Below are positions 21,362 through 33,919 of a stretch of 64,000 nucleotides of DNA, in pieces (positions within the stretch are counted from its first letter, which is position 1; each line of letters starts with the position of its first letter). The notes under the pieces are model-generated. The model saw only the letters and a list, made by a program, of their open reading frames with translations, did no database searches and was not told the DNA's origin. The DNA is from Antilocapra americana (lineage: Eukaryota > Chordata > Mammalia > Artiodactyla > Antilocapridae): assembly GCA_007570785.1 (NCBI GenBank), contig ML662449.1, forward strand, positions 10,192,009 through 10,256,008, read 5' to 3'. Position numbers and translations under genes: made by a program.

Positions 21362-21850
21362 TAATTGAAGTATAATTTACAGTGGTGTGTTAGTTTCGCA
21401 TGTACAACAAAGTGATGCACTCTGTGTGTATATATATATATATTTATATGGCTTCCCTGGTGGCTCAGATGATAAAGAACCTGCCTGCAGTGAGGGAGAC
21501 TTGGGTTCAGTCCCTGGCTCAGCAAGATCTTCTGGAGAAGGGAGTAGCTACTCAGTTCAGTATTCTTGCCTGGAGAATTCCATGGACAGAGGCGCCTGGT
21601 CAGCGGCAAGTCCATATGGTCAGAAAGAGTCACACACAATGGAACAACTAACATTTTCACTTTCTTTTCATATATATTTTTTTTTCAGATTCTTTTCCAA
21701 TATAGGTTATTACAAGATATTGAATATATAGTTCCCTGTGCTATCCAATAGGTTCTTATTTACTTATTTTGTATATAGTAGTGTGTGTATGTTAATCTCA
21801 AACTCCTAATTTATCCCTTGTCCCCTCTTTCCTCTTTGGTAACCATAAAT
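21362..21850 (-). mobile_element. L1 3' end, antisense, interrupted by a SINE
   Basis: Reverse-complement L1 3' UTR: 'taattgaagtataatttaca' (21,362 on), then after the SINE 'cagattcttttccaatatag', 'agatattgaatatatagttc cctgtgctat' and 'taatctcaaactcctaattt atccc'. The pieces join across the Bov-tA at 21,452-21,662. Confidence 0.8.
21452..21662 (+). mobile_element. Bov-tA SINE
   Basis: Sense copy from 'ggcttccctggtggctcaga' to the end of the body. It sits in the antisense L1 3' end, between AT-rich L1 sequence ('tatatatattta' and 'catatatatttt'). Confidence 0.92.
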
Positions 21851-21852
21851 TG

Positions 21853-22064
21853 GTTTTCTATGTTGCTTCAGTCGTGTCCAACTTTGTGCAACCCTATGGA
21901 CTGTAGCCCACCAGGCTTCTCTGTCCATGGAATTCTCCAGGCGAGAATCCTGGAGTGGAGTACCAAGATCTACTTCAGGGGATCTTAGGGATGAAGTCCG
22001 CATCTCTTACTTCTCCTACATTGGCAGGTGGGTTCTTTACCACTAGTGCCGCCTGGGAAGCCCA
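21853..22064 (-). mobile_element. Bov-tA SINE
   Basis: Antisense copy from 'ttgcttcagtcgtgtccaac' to 'gccgcctgggaagcccat'. A second SINE close to the broken L1 3' end upstream. Confidence 0.92.
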
Positions 22065-22074
22065 TACTCTGGAT

Positions 22075-22400
22075 GCTAGTACTTTAATAGTTTGCAAATA
22101 TTTTCTGCCACTTCCTTGATAATGTCCTTTGAAGCACATCTTTAATTTTGATAAAGTCCAGTCTGTCTGTTTCCTTTGTTCTTTCTGAGTTGATTTCATT
22201 TCTAAGGAGCCATTGCCGTGTTTCTTCCAAGAGTTTTATAGTTTTAACTCTCATATTTAGAACTTAGATTAATTTTTTAGTTAATTTTTGTTTGTGGTGT
22301 GAGGTAGAGGAACAACTTCATTCTCTTGCCTGTGGATATCTAGTTGTCCTATCCATCCTTAACAACTTTATTCTGTGACTATTTTAAGAAATTCTTTTTG
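22075..22400 (-). mobile_element. L1 ORF2 fragment, antisense
   Basis: 'agagttttatagttttaact', 'tagttaatttttgtttgtgg tgtgaggtag' and 'tgtggatatctagttgtcct' are reverse-complement L1 ORF2 sequence in the usual order. No long frame survives. It may be part of the same old L1 as 21,362-21,850 or of another copy. Confidence 0.65.
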
Positions 22401-22624
22401 CACTCTGACATATTTTCCTATAATTTCCCCTACAATTTTTGGATTTTACTTTTAGGTAAATTTAGATGGATTTGATTCAGTGGTTGGTCTAAAGTCGAGA
22501 TCCAAATTTCTTTCTTCTGTTTGACTATCATTCAACACAGAGACACTTTCTGAATACTCTTATCTTTTTTCTCCTCATCTGTGATGCCTCCTCTGTGAAA
22601 TAACAAATCATATATGCTCAAATT

Positions 22625-22727
22625 TGAGCAAGCTCTGCGAGTTGGTGATGGACAGGGAAGCCTGGCATGCTGCAGTCCATGGTGTCGCAAAGAGCCGGAC
22701 ATGACTGAGCAACTGAACTGAACTGAT
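22625..22727 (+). mobile_element. BovB 3' end, short
   Basis: About 100 bp of the BovB 3' terminus in sense orientation: 'gagttggtgatggacaggga', 'gctgcagtccatggtgtcgc aaagag' and the end 'ctgaactgaactga'. Like 16,906-17,003 it is extremely 5'-truncated. Confidence 0.88.
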
Positions 22728-24148
22728 ACATGCTTGGGTATGTTTCTGGGTTCTCTTTTCTGTTTCACCATTATATTTATCCACATTCAAATTAGCATAG
22801 CTTTATAATAACTCATTGGATTTTTAAAATTTCAACGGTTTTGTTTCATTTCTGGAACATCTATTTGACTATTTTTCAAATACAGCTTTTCTTTATCCAT
22901 GATTTTCTGAAGTTTCTTTGTGATTTATATTCCTTATCTCTAATCAGTTGACATAATGATTATATAGTCCTGTTTAGATTATTCTATAATGCCCAATTTC
23001 AGAGCTACTAATTTCATATTTGTTACGGCTGTTGTTAGCGCATTCTTTATGGGATTTCCTTTACTGGGCATTCTCATAGTGGAAAAAATGTATTAACTTA
23101 GCAGTTTTCACTTGTTCTTGGTAAGATCCTAGGGGTTTCCCCTATTTTGTGACTTATTTTAGGATACTTTATTGATTTGAAGTCTTCACACCATGTGAAA
23201 GGGAAACTCCAGACCCTTCTCCTTGTCATGGTTGTTTGATTTCCATCAATTGACTCGTCCATATTTTTTCACACAGAGCCTAAGATCACTTGTATTCCCT
23301 GCATTCAAACTCCATTTTAGTGGACAAAGCACCTTTTATGACTTCCAGGGTTAGCATTAACAGTACGTCTTTTAGAATGCATGTTAACAAAGGTTGTAAA
23401 GGTCCTCCTGAAATACTGCAACATAATGAGTGCTTGTAGACACCAAGGCTGAACAGACTACTACATTAACACAATATATGTATTTATAATAACAACTTAT
23501 AATGTCATCATACTTTCAAACTTGATTGGAAGGAAAAGAGCCAGGACATAGATCTTCCTCAAAAAATGGATTGAAGAGTAATATAATCTCTTTTTACCTA
23601 GAACAAAAATGGCCATCATTCTGCTTCTTGTCTCTAAAAAAGAATTTCACACCACTTAAAGTTCACTGTTCTATGTGCTAGCTCTTCATGAACAAATGTG
23701 TAAATCATAGGTATCAAACTGCTTTAAAATGGACAACAGTTTGCTAAATTGGAGGAGAAAAATTATTTTGCACTTTATAACACTGACATATAATGATATA
23801 TATCAGTAAATTTTATGAAAGATTCTTATCTATCTTTTTATTTAATTTTATACATCTAAAAGAGTACTGCTATAAAGTCAGAGTTTAGGCAGTTCAGTTC
23901 ATTAGTTTCTATCATTCACATTTTTTAATGTCTGTAACTTTCTAGATTATAACATCTCTGTTTCTTTGAGCAGGTCTTATCATGGTAACATGAGTATTAA
24001 ACAGATAATAAAAAAAATTATGCATTGCAGCCATAATGTACCAATGGCATTTCCAACAAGCATTACATGTTCCTGAAGATTTTGAAAGTCAAATTTATTT
24101 CTAATGAGATTGGAAAATATACTATGGAAATACCATGTGAAATGAAGT
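22728..24148. other. No recognisable gene or repeat
   Basis: AT-rich, 1.4 kb. Some T-rich parts near 22,830-23,000 could be eroded LINE sequence, but I cannot support a call. Confidence 0.45.
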
Positions 24149-24149
24149 G

Positions 24150-24275
24150 AAGTGAAGTGCAAGTTGCTCAGTCGTGTCTGACTCTTTGTGGCCCTATGGA
24201 CTATATAGTCCATGGAATTCTCCAGGCCAGAATACTGGAGTGGGTAACCATTGCCTTCTCTAGGAGATCTTCAAC
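24150..24275 (-). mobile_element. Bov-tA SINE, partial
   Basis: Antisense body from 'gaagtgaagtgcaagttgct' to 'ctaggagatcttcaact'. The tRNA-derived head is missing, so this is a truncated copy. Confidence 0.88.
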
Positions 24276-25584
24276 TTACAAAACTCCTACTCTATCAGAA
24301 AGTTGAGGTTGTTGTTTACAAGGTCTCTTAAGACAAGGGTATTACTTGGAATTAGCCACTAGTGGCAATAAATTTTTTGTTTTTGCAAAACAAAATCTAA
24401 TGCCTTCTTAAAAGAAATTCAAAATGGCAGAATGGTGAAACAAAGTATGGAGACTGTAAGACATATAAGCATTTTCAGAGAATCTCAGAGTAAGTTAAAT
24501 AATACTGGATAGGGCAAAACAACTTTTTTCTATTTTATTCTATTGTGAGTTCCACTTAATAAAAAGTTAATTAATGAAAACCAACCATTTGCTTTCTGAA
24601 TTTAAAAAATAAATAGTCCATTTAAGTATATGCTAAAATGTGCTAGGCATAGTATAAAACTGATCACATTTTCATAGAAATACATAGATTAGTAACAAGA
24701 TAATGGGCAATGAGTAACATTTTCTCCAAGCTATTAAATTCTTTTAATGTTCTAAGGTACAAGGAAATGTGGATTTAATGTGAGGTTATACTTCTACGGA
24801 TTCTTATCTGTATCTCTCCAGTGAGTTGTTATTTCAGAACATTTATAACTCTTAGCAGAGAAAACTCTCATTTTATATTCTTGCAAGCTGGAACCAAAAG
24901 AAAGTGTTTGGGAGCTTCTGACACAAAAAGATTTCATTTTCCTAGCACAGCCGAACTATTAGAAGTTTGACTGCTATATTGAATGCCTTTTATGTTTCCT
25001 GTTCATTTTGGATGGGAGCAAGGGAAATGAGACTGAGTCATCCTTTAAGTCAGCCCCCTAAGAATTGAGGATTTAAGGCTAGAGATTGCATAGTTGCAAT
25101 CCGCCTGATCCACTGTTCATGTTATAAGAGGTGAAGGATGGCTTTAACTACAATTCCAAAAACACAGGAGCTGGCCCAGAAACCAAAGCCAAAACGAGAG
25201 ATGGGAGGTCGGAAACACGAGGAGTCTTATTAAACCAATCAATCAAGAAATATTTATAAAGGGCCTAAAATGTTTCTCACGTTGTATCAGGCAAGAAAAG
25301 ATCAAACCTCAAGGAAAAGGGGAAAATAAATACTCGAAAGGCAGCATATTATATTATATAAACATATGAAAGTAAAATTAGTCTTGAAAAGGAAACCAAA
25401 GGGCAAAGAGAATAGAAGTAAAACAAGAAGTAAAAAAAATAATATATAGAAAAACAATTGGAAAAAAGAATTAGATACACAGAGCTGGTCAAGTAACAGT
25501 AATGAATAATTTTCCTAAAAGCAGTTGACAAAGAGAGTCACAACCAGCCCTGAAGAGGGGAGAATTCAAGTACATTTTCTGACC
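24276..25584. other. No recognisable gene or repeat
   Basis: About 1.3 kb of AT-rich DNA without young repeats. Confidence 0.5.
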
Positions 25585-25912
25585 CAATCTAAAATATCAT
25601 ATGATATCACTTGAATCTTAAAAACAAAAAAATATACAAGTGAGCTTATTTGTAACAAATTAGAAAACAAGACAGAAATAGACCCACAGCCATGGAAAAC
25701 AAACTTATGGTTCCCAAAGAGGAAAGGTGTAGGTTATATATATGAAATATCTAACCAACAAGGACCTACTGTATAGCAGAGGGAACTATACTCAATATTT
25801 TGTAATAACATATAGGGGAAAAGAATCTGAAGAATATATACATGTAATTGAATCACACTGGAAACTAACACAACATTGTAAATCAACTGTACTTCAGTAA
25901 GAAAAAAAAAGT
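25585..25912 (+). mobile_element. L1 3' end
   Basis: Sense L1 3' UTR in order: 'atatgatatcacttgaatct', 'agacccacagccatggaaaa', 'aaggacctactgtatagcag aggg', 'attgaatcacactggaaact aacac', 'gtaaatcaactgtacttcag' and a poly-A. It is the same family as the antisense piece at 21,362-21,850. Confidence 0.85.
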
Positions 25913-25950
25913 CTAAGATCATATTATGCCAGCTCTGGGTGAGACCTTAG

Positions 25951-26193
25951 AGACCTGACCCTGCTCTCTCCAAGAAGAAAGGCAAGTGTCCTGTGGACGG
26001 GTCACACCAAGGAGCCCATCTCAGGCCAGAACCCATATCTTGGATTCCCCTGCAGCCACTTGCAATCCAAGTCCCGCTCAAGGCCTCAAAGCCAAAGAAA
26101 GACCCCATGAAAGCCGCGGCCATAAAGAGGAGAAAGGAGTTTGAGTACAGCAAGAGAAGGCTGAAAGAAGACACAGTAGCAAAACGTCGTTAG
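25951..26193 (+). CDS. Unidentified Lys/Arg-rich open frame, possible exon or retrocopy
   Basis: The frame is open from 25,951 to the stop at 26,191-26,193, about 80 codons with no good start codon. The C-terminal half is strongly basic and would be helical or a nuclear localisation stretch ('KPKKDPMKAAAIKRRK', then 'SKRRLKEDTVAKRR'). The composition is unusual for chance DNA in this AT-rich area, and it holds CG dinucleotides. I do not recognise the protein. It could be a retrocopy fragment, an exon or coincidence. It follows directly after an L1 poly-A tail. Confidence 0.2.
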   Translation, partial: RPDPALSKKKGKCPVDGSHQGAHLRPEPISWIPLQPLAIQVPLKASKPKKDPMKAAAIKRRKEFEYSKRRLKEDTVAKRR

Positions 26194-29100
26194 TCAGTGC
26201 GACCTGAATTCCAGGCAGTCCAGCCAAGCAGAAGGAGAGGCTGTGCATTTGCTTTCCACATGCCCTCCACATGCCAAATCATCCTTTGAGTTTGAAAGTG
26301 CCCGTTTACCTAGGACACTTGACTTGACCCATGTGTCTGTGGGCCCTTTATGACACCTACTTTTTCTCGTTTCAGAAGCACTGAAATACAATTTGAGAAA
26401 CACTATAGCTCACCCGACCTTTTTCAAAGCTCCCAGACAAATTCCAAACTCGCCAGCTTTCCTCATCTCAGGAGTGTGAAATCTTATTTTCCAGTTCTCT
26501 GCTCAAATTTAACAAGCCACCTCCTGCTTAACCTTCTTCTGTGAAACCTGAAAGCACCAGACAATTGTACGCCCAGCCCTTGCTCCTCTGAGCCCTCCAA
26601 CTCTGCTCATCTGAAGTCCTTAGAGCCACAATTTCAAATCTCTGATAATAGCCCTGAGCGACCTGGAGTATAATGTAAGGGTTAACTTATGTCTTTGCAC
26701 CTTAAATACGCAAGAACATTCCCCCACCAAAAAAAAAAAAAGTGTCTTTCTACCCAACCTCCCACCCTTTGACTTTAAGAAAGAAGCATTCAGACAGCAT
26801 TTAATTGTCTCCAAACTATCAAAGACTGATTAAATGAATCTATGTGGAGGCTGGGGTTTTGTTGATGATGTTGTTTTTACTACTTTCTGGTGAAGATACA
26901 TTTAGTGAAAACACTATGGCTCTCAATTAGGCAGCTGGGTGACTTATAAATATATATTTATGTTTGAAGCCTAAGTGGCCATTGGCTTCCCTACTGTTTT
27001 ACTTAGCTAACAAAACAACTCTATCAAAGTAAGTATTATTCCAAAACCCAACTTCCTGTGCAGAATGCTCCCACGTGCACCATCAGTCTGGCTCTCTGAT
27101 GAACTACATCGTTTCTTATAAACTGTCCATGGCCCATAAATTTCCAGGCATAAAGGCTATTACTGTGCTGTGCAGATCTGCAGACATTCTGGGCCTTTCA
27201 AACTCCATTTTACCTGGCTGGAAATGAGGCTAGGGGAGAAACCCATCTCCAAACTTCTCTCTTCTTCTTGTCCGCCCCACTGCCATTTGATCAGGGAGAA
27301 TGGTTTAATGTGCACAAGATTGGATCAGGGTTTATTTCAACTGATTTTAAGCAGCTTCTTTATCAAATTAGCATCTTCTTTCTGTGAGAGCTACATAACA
27401 GGGAAGGGAAAAGAGAGATAGGGCAATTTCCTAATTAATCTGCTAAGCGTAGATCGGAAAGTTCATAAGGAGAAAAAAAAATCATTTTTCTTGCAGTAGC
27501 TAAATGATTCTAGACAATAGTGAAAGAGGAATCATAAGAAAATGCTTTAGAATCCCAGTGAATGGCTAAATGTAGTTTATATCAGTACAAATTATGTTAC
27601 TCAAGACTGTATCATTATCAGAAAATGTTAGGCTACTACCAGATTTCTGGTCTAAAAGTGAAATAATATCGTCTAGTAACACCCTAATTCTCACTGGCAT
27701 CACCAGTTCTCATGTTTGTGCTTTACAGTTCACAGTGGGTTCCTAGGCATAATCTCATCTGACCTTCATGAATAGGTACAAAGGATTTACAAGGACAAAT
27801 TGGGCAATGACAGGTGGTTGTCCCTAAGATTTCTTGACAACTCATCTCCAGTTTCCTTCAGTTGTCTTTAATAATGAAAACACTGGTGGTGATGTTGATA
27901 GTAGGTAGACTATGCCATGTGACTTGCAGACCAGGGTATCACTAAACATTTGCTACAAAGGAAGTGAAAATATAAGCTTATGTTTGCCAAAGCCAAGCCA
28001 CTTCAATTTATAAACATCCCTATGATGGTTTCGAGAGCAGATTAATCCATATTAGAATTTTTAAGACAAATAGGGAGGATTCCTCAAGCAAAGAAAGAAA
28101 AGGAAGGAAGGAAAGACTTCTATTATTTTCAGACATGGTGTGTCCAAGGGTTTTTTCCCTTGTGCTAAAAAGCAATCTCACCTTACCATCCTCTAACCTA
28201 GAATCTGTCTTTTCACCTTCACACTTCCATTCACATCTCATTAAGTAAAGAGTGAAATGTTCATGCTATTGTTAGTCTCTTTGACACAGAATTACAGTGT
28301 TTTGTTAAACAGTTTTTCCCAGAATATAAGGAAATTGTGGTTGTTTGTGTGATGTATTTAGTGCAGAGGAGGCTAGTAAATTCTAAGCAGATAAGAGAGG
28401 TTTTTCTTCCTTAATCACTTTAAAACCATTAAAAAGTGTTTTTTTTTCAGGCAGTTATGATTCTAATGTGAACATATTCATCAAGCACACTAACTGAATC
28501 TAAGTTGCAGGATGTGGAGTAGAGGAGACCAGAGAATGAAATAACATTCAGTATCTCAATGTCTGGGTCTCAGTATCCCTTTAAAAATACAGTCTTACTT
28601 ACTAAATTACTGTTGCATTTATAATATTATGATCATTTTCATCTTTTATGTCTTGAAAAATACTGCTTGTTGTACTATAATATATATTCCACAACAAGTA
28701 GGATTCAACAGGACCATATTTTTTCCCCAGATGTAATTTCTCCACCATTTATATATAAAATTTTCACTGAAAATTCTATTTCCAGAGAAATATTCAAAAT
28801 GAATACTATAATTTTTAATAAAATCACAACCACTGCATGCCATTGAATGATTCTTAAAATATCAGTAGAAAAATCCTAGGTAACTGAAATAAGATGTAAA
28901 AACTAGCACAGAAAATTATTTTTCATTGTTTACTCTGGGGTTCATTCATTTAAAGTGCTTATTACGTTGTGCAAGATGAGGTTATTCTCTTGTGGAAGTT
29001 TTCTTTTAAAAAGATCATAAAGTCTCACTGTGAATATTTAACTGAAGAGTAATAACACAGTGTCAGATACTTACACAGCATAATAGCGTAACACTCTGCA

Positions 29101-30835
29101 TTCTGACATCTGTCCATGCAGATGTTTAAAGCTTAAGTTCTTCAAGATATTTTTTTTTAAGTTTCACATACAAAGATCTGGAAATAATTTTTTATATTAA
29201 AGCTACTTTGTTAACTATTTCACTGTCAGCAATTTAATTAATTGAAACAGAGGCAGAAAAGCCAGTGATTTATACAGATTTTCTAAGAAGAATTTGGTCC
29301 AACGGGAGGAACAAAAAGATCTACAAGCAACTTTTTTACTGACACACCATCATCAATCACCTTGTAAAAAAATTTACATCATTTACATGTATATATGTAA
29401 TACAGTTTCTTATTCTTATTTGGGTTTTTTTTTTTTCCTCTTGATTTGAGTCAGTGTAGCAAGTAATTTGATCTCGAAAAGGAATCATTAACTTTCAAAG
29501 CAACAATAGCTATGTTGTGCTAAAAAGTAAGTCTCAGTTATCCTTCTCATATGCCATAATGTCGCTGCTAAATATGAATGTGATATATTTCTTTTTAATT
29601 AAAAGTAGTTGCATTGTGGTGTGATTTTTAATAACTTCAGAGTCTTCAGATTTGTACATTTTAGATTCATGTTGGAACTTGTACACCACCACATGCTGAC
29701 TACAAAATTCATTAGCACGTAAATCATGTTTTAGTGATCATCTTTTAAGCAAAGTTAGTTTGATTGTGAAGCACTCACCGGTTAGCTTATTTATTATGAA
29801 GGTTTATCAGGCAGAGCAGTGAAGTTAATCAGTAACAAATAAAAGATTTAAACCTAGAGATACATCAGCCATTTTTTACAAAAACAAACATTTGGGACTT
29901 CTTAATAAACACTCATGAAAATATATTGTAATGGTTACTTCAGAAACCATATTTCCATATTACATGCAAAGTTTAAAGGAGATTTCCTAGTCCTGTTGAA
30001 AACAGAAGGGAACATAACATTATTTTCTTGAGTTTATTACCTGACTATATGTCCATAGAAGACACTTCCTTTGATTTGCTTTAGAATCAATATGCAGTTT
30101 GCTATTTCTGTTTTCCTACATGGCTTAAGGTGTTGCTATCACTTATGATAAAGTCCTCTCATTTACCCATGTCTCTGGTAGGTATAAAGTATCAATAACT
30201 CTAAACAAGTTAAAGCGAATTCATTCTTAGAAGGTTTTGATGTTATAATTCTCTTATTCCATAAAATTTTATGGAAGAAAATCATGATACCAAATATAAT
30301 TAGGACCAACTTCAAACTGATGGGCAAAAGCTTCTTTTGCTCCACTGGGCCATTTTAGAAAATAAAAAAGTGTGAGACATCATGACTTTTAACAGTGGAT
30401 TTATGTACAAACTGTGAATCTTTGAAAAAAATCTCTGGGTCTCAGTTTCCTTATCTTTAAAATGATTGGAAGAGGTAGAGGATTGAAGTAGGTTATATCT
30501 AAGTTTCTCGCAAATGTTGAAATTGTATGATCTTATGAGTCCATTATAATCTCCTTTTAAGTCCCGGAGGAACAATTTGTAACTCCAAAGATAATGCACT
30601 GCCATGCAATGGCGTCTTTTCAACAACTAGTTACCCATAGTGACAACTTGGTACTTACAAAGTTCTCACAAAGTTAAGGGAAGCTTTAAGGTTTTTGTCT
30701 AGAAAATCCAGATCAATCTTATCTGTGATAGGGCCAGACAAACATGATTTAAGGACAGAAGAAACATTCTCAATCATCTTGAGGTAAATTATCAAGATGA
30801 TTGTTCAAATTTCCACTTGTTTTACCAGAGTCTCT
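26194..30835. other. 4.6 kb with no young repeats
   Basis: I see no Bov-tA, BovB, CHR or young L1 here, unlike the flanks. A MIR-like patch may lie near 27,700-27,830 ('gtgctttacagttcacagtg'). Simple runs include 'aaaaaaaaaaaa' near 26,730. The blocks around 27,110-27,300 and 29,190-29,350 look like single-copy sequence and could hold conserved noncoding DNA. No coding evidence. Confidence 0.45.
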
Positions 30836-30849
30836 AAATACTTCTCTCC

Positions 30850-31614
30850 AGGATGTGGAGAAAAGGGAACCCTCTTACACTGTTGGTGGGAATGCAAACT
30901 AGTACAGCCACTATGGAAAACAGTGTGGAGAGCCCTTTAAAAACTGGAAATAGAACTGCCATATGACCCAGCAATCCCACTGCTGGGCACACACACCGAG
31001 GAAACCAGAACTGAAAGAGACACGTGTACCCCAATGTTCATCGCTGCATTGTTTACAATAGCCAGGACATGGAAGCAACCTAGATGTCCATCAACTGACG
31101 AATGGATAAGAAAGCTGTGGTACATATACACAATGGAATATTACTCAGCCATTAAAAAGAATTCATTTGAATCAGTTCTACTGAGGTGGACAAAACTGGA
31201 GCCTATTATCCAGAGTGAAGTAAGCCAGAAGGAAAAACAAAAATACAGTATACTAACGCATATATATAGAACTTAGAAAGATGGTAACAATAACCCTGTA
31301 TGCAAGATAGCAAAAGAAACACAGATGTATAGAACAGTCTTTTGGACTCTATGGGAGAGGGCAAGGGTGGGATGATATGGGAGAACGGCATTGAAACATG
31401 TTAATCATCATATGTGAAATCAATCGCCAGCCCAGGTTTGATGCTCAGGGCTGGTGCATCAGGATGACCCAGAGAGAGGGAATCGGGAGGGAGGTGGGAG
31501 GGGGGTTCTGGAAGGGGAACACATGTATACCCATGGCAGATTCATGTCAATATATGGCAAAACCAACAAGATAATGTAAAGAAAATTAAAATAAATAAAA
31601 AAAAATAAATAAAT
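30850..31614 (+). mobile_element. Ruminant L1 3' end with target-site duplication
   Basis: 5'-truncated young L1: ORF2 C-terminus, 3' UTR with a G-rich block near 31,480-31,515, and an A-rich tail. It is flanked by 'aaatacttctctcc' (30,836-30,849) and 'aaatactcctctcc' (31,615-31,628), a 14-bp target-site duplication with one difference. The ORF2 remnant is frameshifted (open frames 30,937-31,131 region and 31,034-31,276). Confidence 0.93.
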
Positions 31615-31628
31615 AAATACTCCTCTCC

Positions 31629-33067
31629 ATATTTTTCTCTATAAGACTTTTGGCAAGTTCAGGGTTTGGGGTAGTTTTGTCTATTTTTAAATCTTTCAGT
31701 CAACAAAGGAGGTACATAAAATATTTTCACCAAAACAGAATGTTTCGCTAAGTTAAAAATGACTTAAAATATAGCAACCAGGAGACCATGATATTTGGCT
31801 GCTTTGAAATGAACTGAATTTAAGTGGAAAATTCATTTCCACCAATCTGGGTAGTACTTAAGTACAAAACTATGTCTTCCTAATTCATCTTCCACTTTGC
31901 CCAAAGTTCAGCATATCAGGAGAGCAGAACTATGTAGTGTTACTTTTGTGCTTGATGTTAAAATTAAAATAGGGAGTGGGGTGGGGAAATCCCATCTGGA
32001 GTAAATTTTGAGTTTCATTTGATGTCATAATTTTTATCACAAAAGCATCATACCATTCCAAATCGTGTAGCATGATCTCAAATGTTACTCAGTCTCTAAT
32101 GGACTTGATAGGACTAGCCTTAGTGGAGCAAGACCCTAATTTCTTCCAAATGCATTCTTCTTTGAATTAAACAGTGAGATGGGGGGAAACACCGTATTAA
32201 TGTATTTTAACTGCTAAAGGTACTTTAACTCAAAAGGATTTCAAAGGATATTAAGGCCCAAAATATTCAACTGTGTGTGTTTCCATGAAACCTTATTAAT
32301 TTGTCAGTTAAATCACACCCAACCAGAGCTTTGCAGGCTTTCCCAGACTTTACATGTGCCCAGAGGAAGCCAAGCATAATTTTGGAAACTGTAATTAGAA
32401 TTTCATTTTTTCATATGATAGAAAAACTCAAAATAACAGTAACAAACAAAAACAAGGGAAAGGAGAAAAGAGGAGAAGAAGGAAGCAAGGAAAGAAAGAA
32501 AGGAGGGAGGAAGGAAGGGAGAAAAGGGGTAAAGATTCCTTCTCATGTGAAAATAGAAGTGAGCAGCTTAGGGATAGTAAAGTGACTCTAAGCTGTCATC
32601 AAAAGCCCAGGCTTCTGTCATTTGCTCTAAGATCCTATCAGGTCGTTTCTATCACCAAGGTTCCTTCATGGTCCTAGATAGTTCCTAGAACTTCGGCTGT
32701 CCCCTTCCAATTGCTGCTCTAACAAAGTAGGAATAACAGAAAAACAAAAGGGTCAGTTCAATAGCTTGGTTCTAAATTTTTCTCTCTCTCTTTGGTGTTC
32801 CAAGAGATTGAGTTAGAAATTGGCAGGCCAGCTACTTTCTAGTGAGTTAGTGGAAAGAGTATGACCTTTGGAAATACAGACCTGGCACCAAATAATGCCA
32901 CTGTCATTGATTTGTTCTCTATTTTTCCAAAGGTCTTTTGTCACCCCAAGCCTTGGTTTCCTCACCTGTAAAGAAAGGTTCACAACTTGTAGGATCAATG
33001 AAAGGAATAAAAGCAACAGAAAATCTTATGATACGTCACACACAGGGAGCTCAGCTCGATGCTCTGT
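31629..33067. other. No gene; purine tract and possible MIR
   Basis: A homopurine-rich tract at about 32,440-32,535 (G/A with few interruptions) gives the Lys-rich frame at 32,301-32,585, which is not a gene. A MIR-like stretch may lie at 32,850-33,010 ('ttggtttcctcacctgtaaa'). Otherwise nothing recognised. Confidence 0.45.
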
Positions 33068-33190
33068 GATAACCTGGAGGGATGGAATGGGGGTTAGATG
33101 GGAGGGAAGTTCAAAGAGGGAAGGGATATATGTATACATGCAGGTAATTCACTTTGCTGTACAGCAGAAACCAGCACAACATTATAAATC
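33068..33190 (+). mobile_element. L1 3' tip
   Basis: 'gggatggaatgggggttaga', 'gggatatatgtatacatgca' and 'ttgctgtacagcagaaacca gcacaacattataaatc' match the last part of a ruminant L1-type 3' UTR. It ends exactly where duplication copy A begins. Confidence 0.75.
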
Positions 33191-33208
33191 TTGCTTTTCA
33201 TTCCTGCA

Positions 33209-33420
33209 TTCTAAGCCGCTTCAGTCGTGTCCAACTCTTCATAACCCTATGGATCATAACCCACCAGGCTTCTCTGACCATGGGACTCTCCAGGCAAGAA
33301 TGTTGGAGTGGGTTGCTGTGCCCTGCTCCAGGGGATCTTCCTGACCTGAATCGAGCCTGAATCTCCTATTGCTCCTGCATTGCAGGCAGATTCTTTACTT
33401 CTGAGCCACTGGAGAAGCCT
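33209..33420 (-). mobile_element. Bov-tA SINE in duplication copy A
   Basis: Antisense copy with the unusual 'tcttcataaccctatggatc' shared with its twin at 37,243-37,456, which shows it inserted before the duplication. A short deletion ('ctgacctgaatcgagcc') sets copy A apart from copy B. Confidence 0.92.
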
Positions 33421-33919
33421 GAAGCTTCCTTTGGGATCCATCAAAAAGAGAGGATGCAGTGAGAGTGGCTCGCACTGACCATATCGGAGAGATCATAGCA
33501 TCAAAATAACTAATGTAGTAATGAAGCAGAACCCATGAGCTAAAACAAGAATCTGCTAGTCCATATTGATAGAAATAAGTAACAAATAAATGAGAAAAAG
33601 GAGAAAGCTTTGTCTTACAAAAGAATGTCTACTAATAAATATATTAAAATGATGGAGTTAGAAGCCCGTCCATGGATGTGAAAACCACTGAATAAAAGTC
33701 TTGAGAAAGAAGAGAGGTAAACAGGAATCTCAAATTGTCTCTCACTTAGCAGACAACACCTTAATCAACTGAACAAAGTTAACATCACTAACACTGGAAC
33801 AGACATCATTTGCCAGCTGATTCCGTGGACTGAGGGCCCCTCATCTCTTCTGTGGTGCTCTTGCCAAACAATGCTCAAACCACCACACAATTGCACTCAT
33901 CTCACACACTAGTGAAGTA

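Noticed and set aside
32301..32585. Lys/Glu-rich 94-codon frame
   Set aside because: Produced by a homopurine tract (GAA/AAG/GGA codons), with no similarity to any protein.
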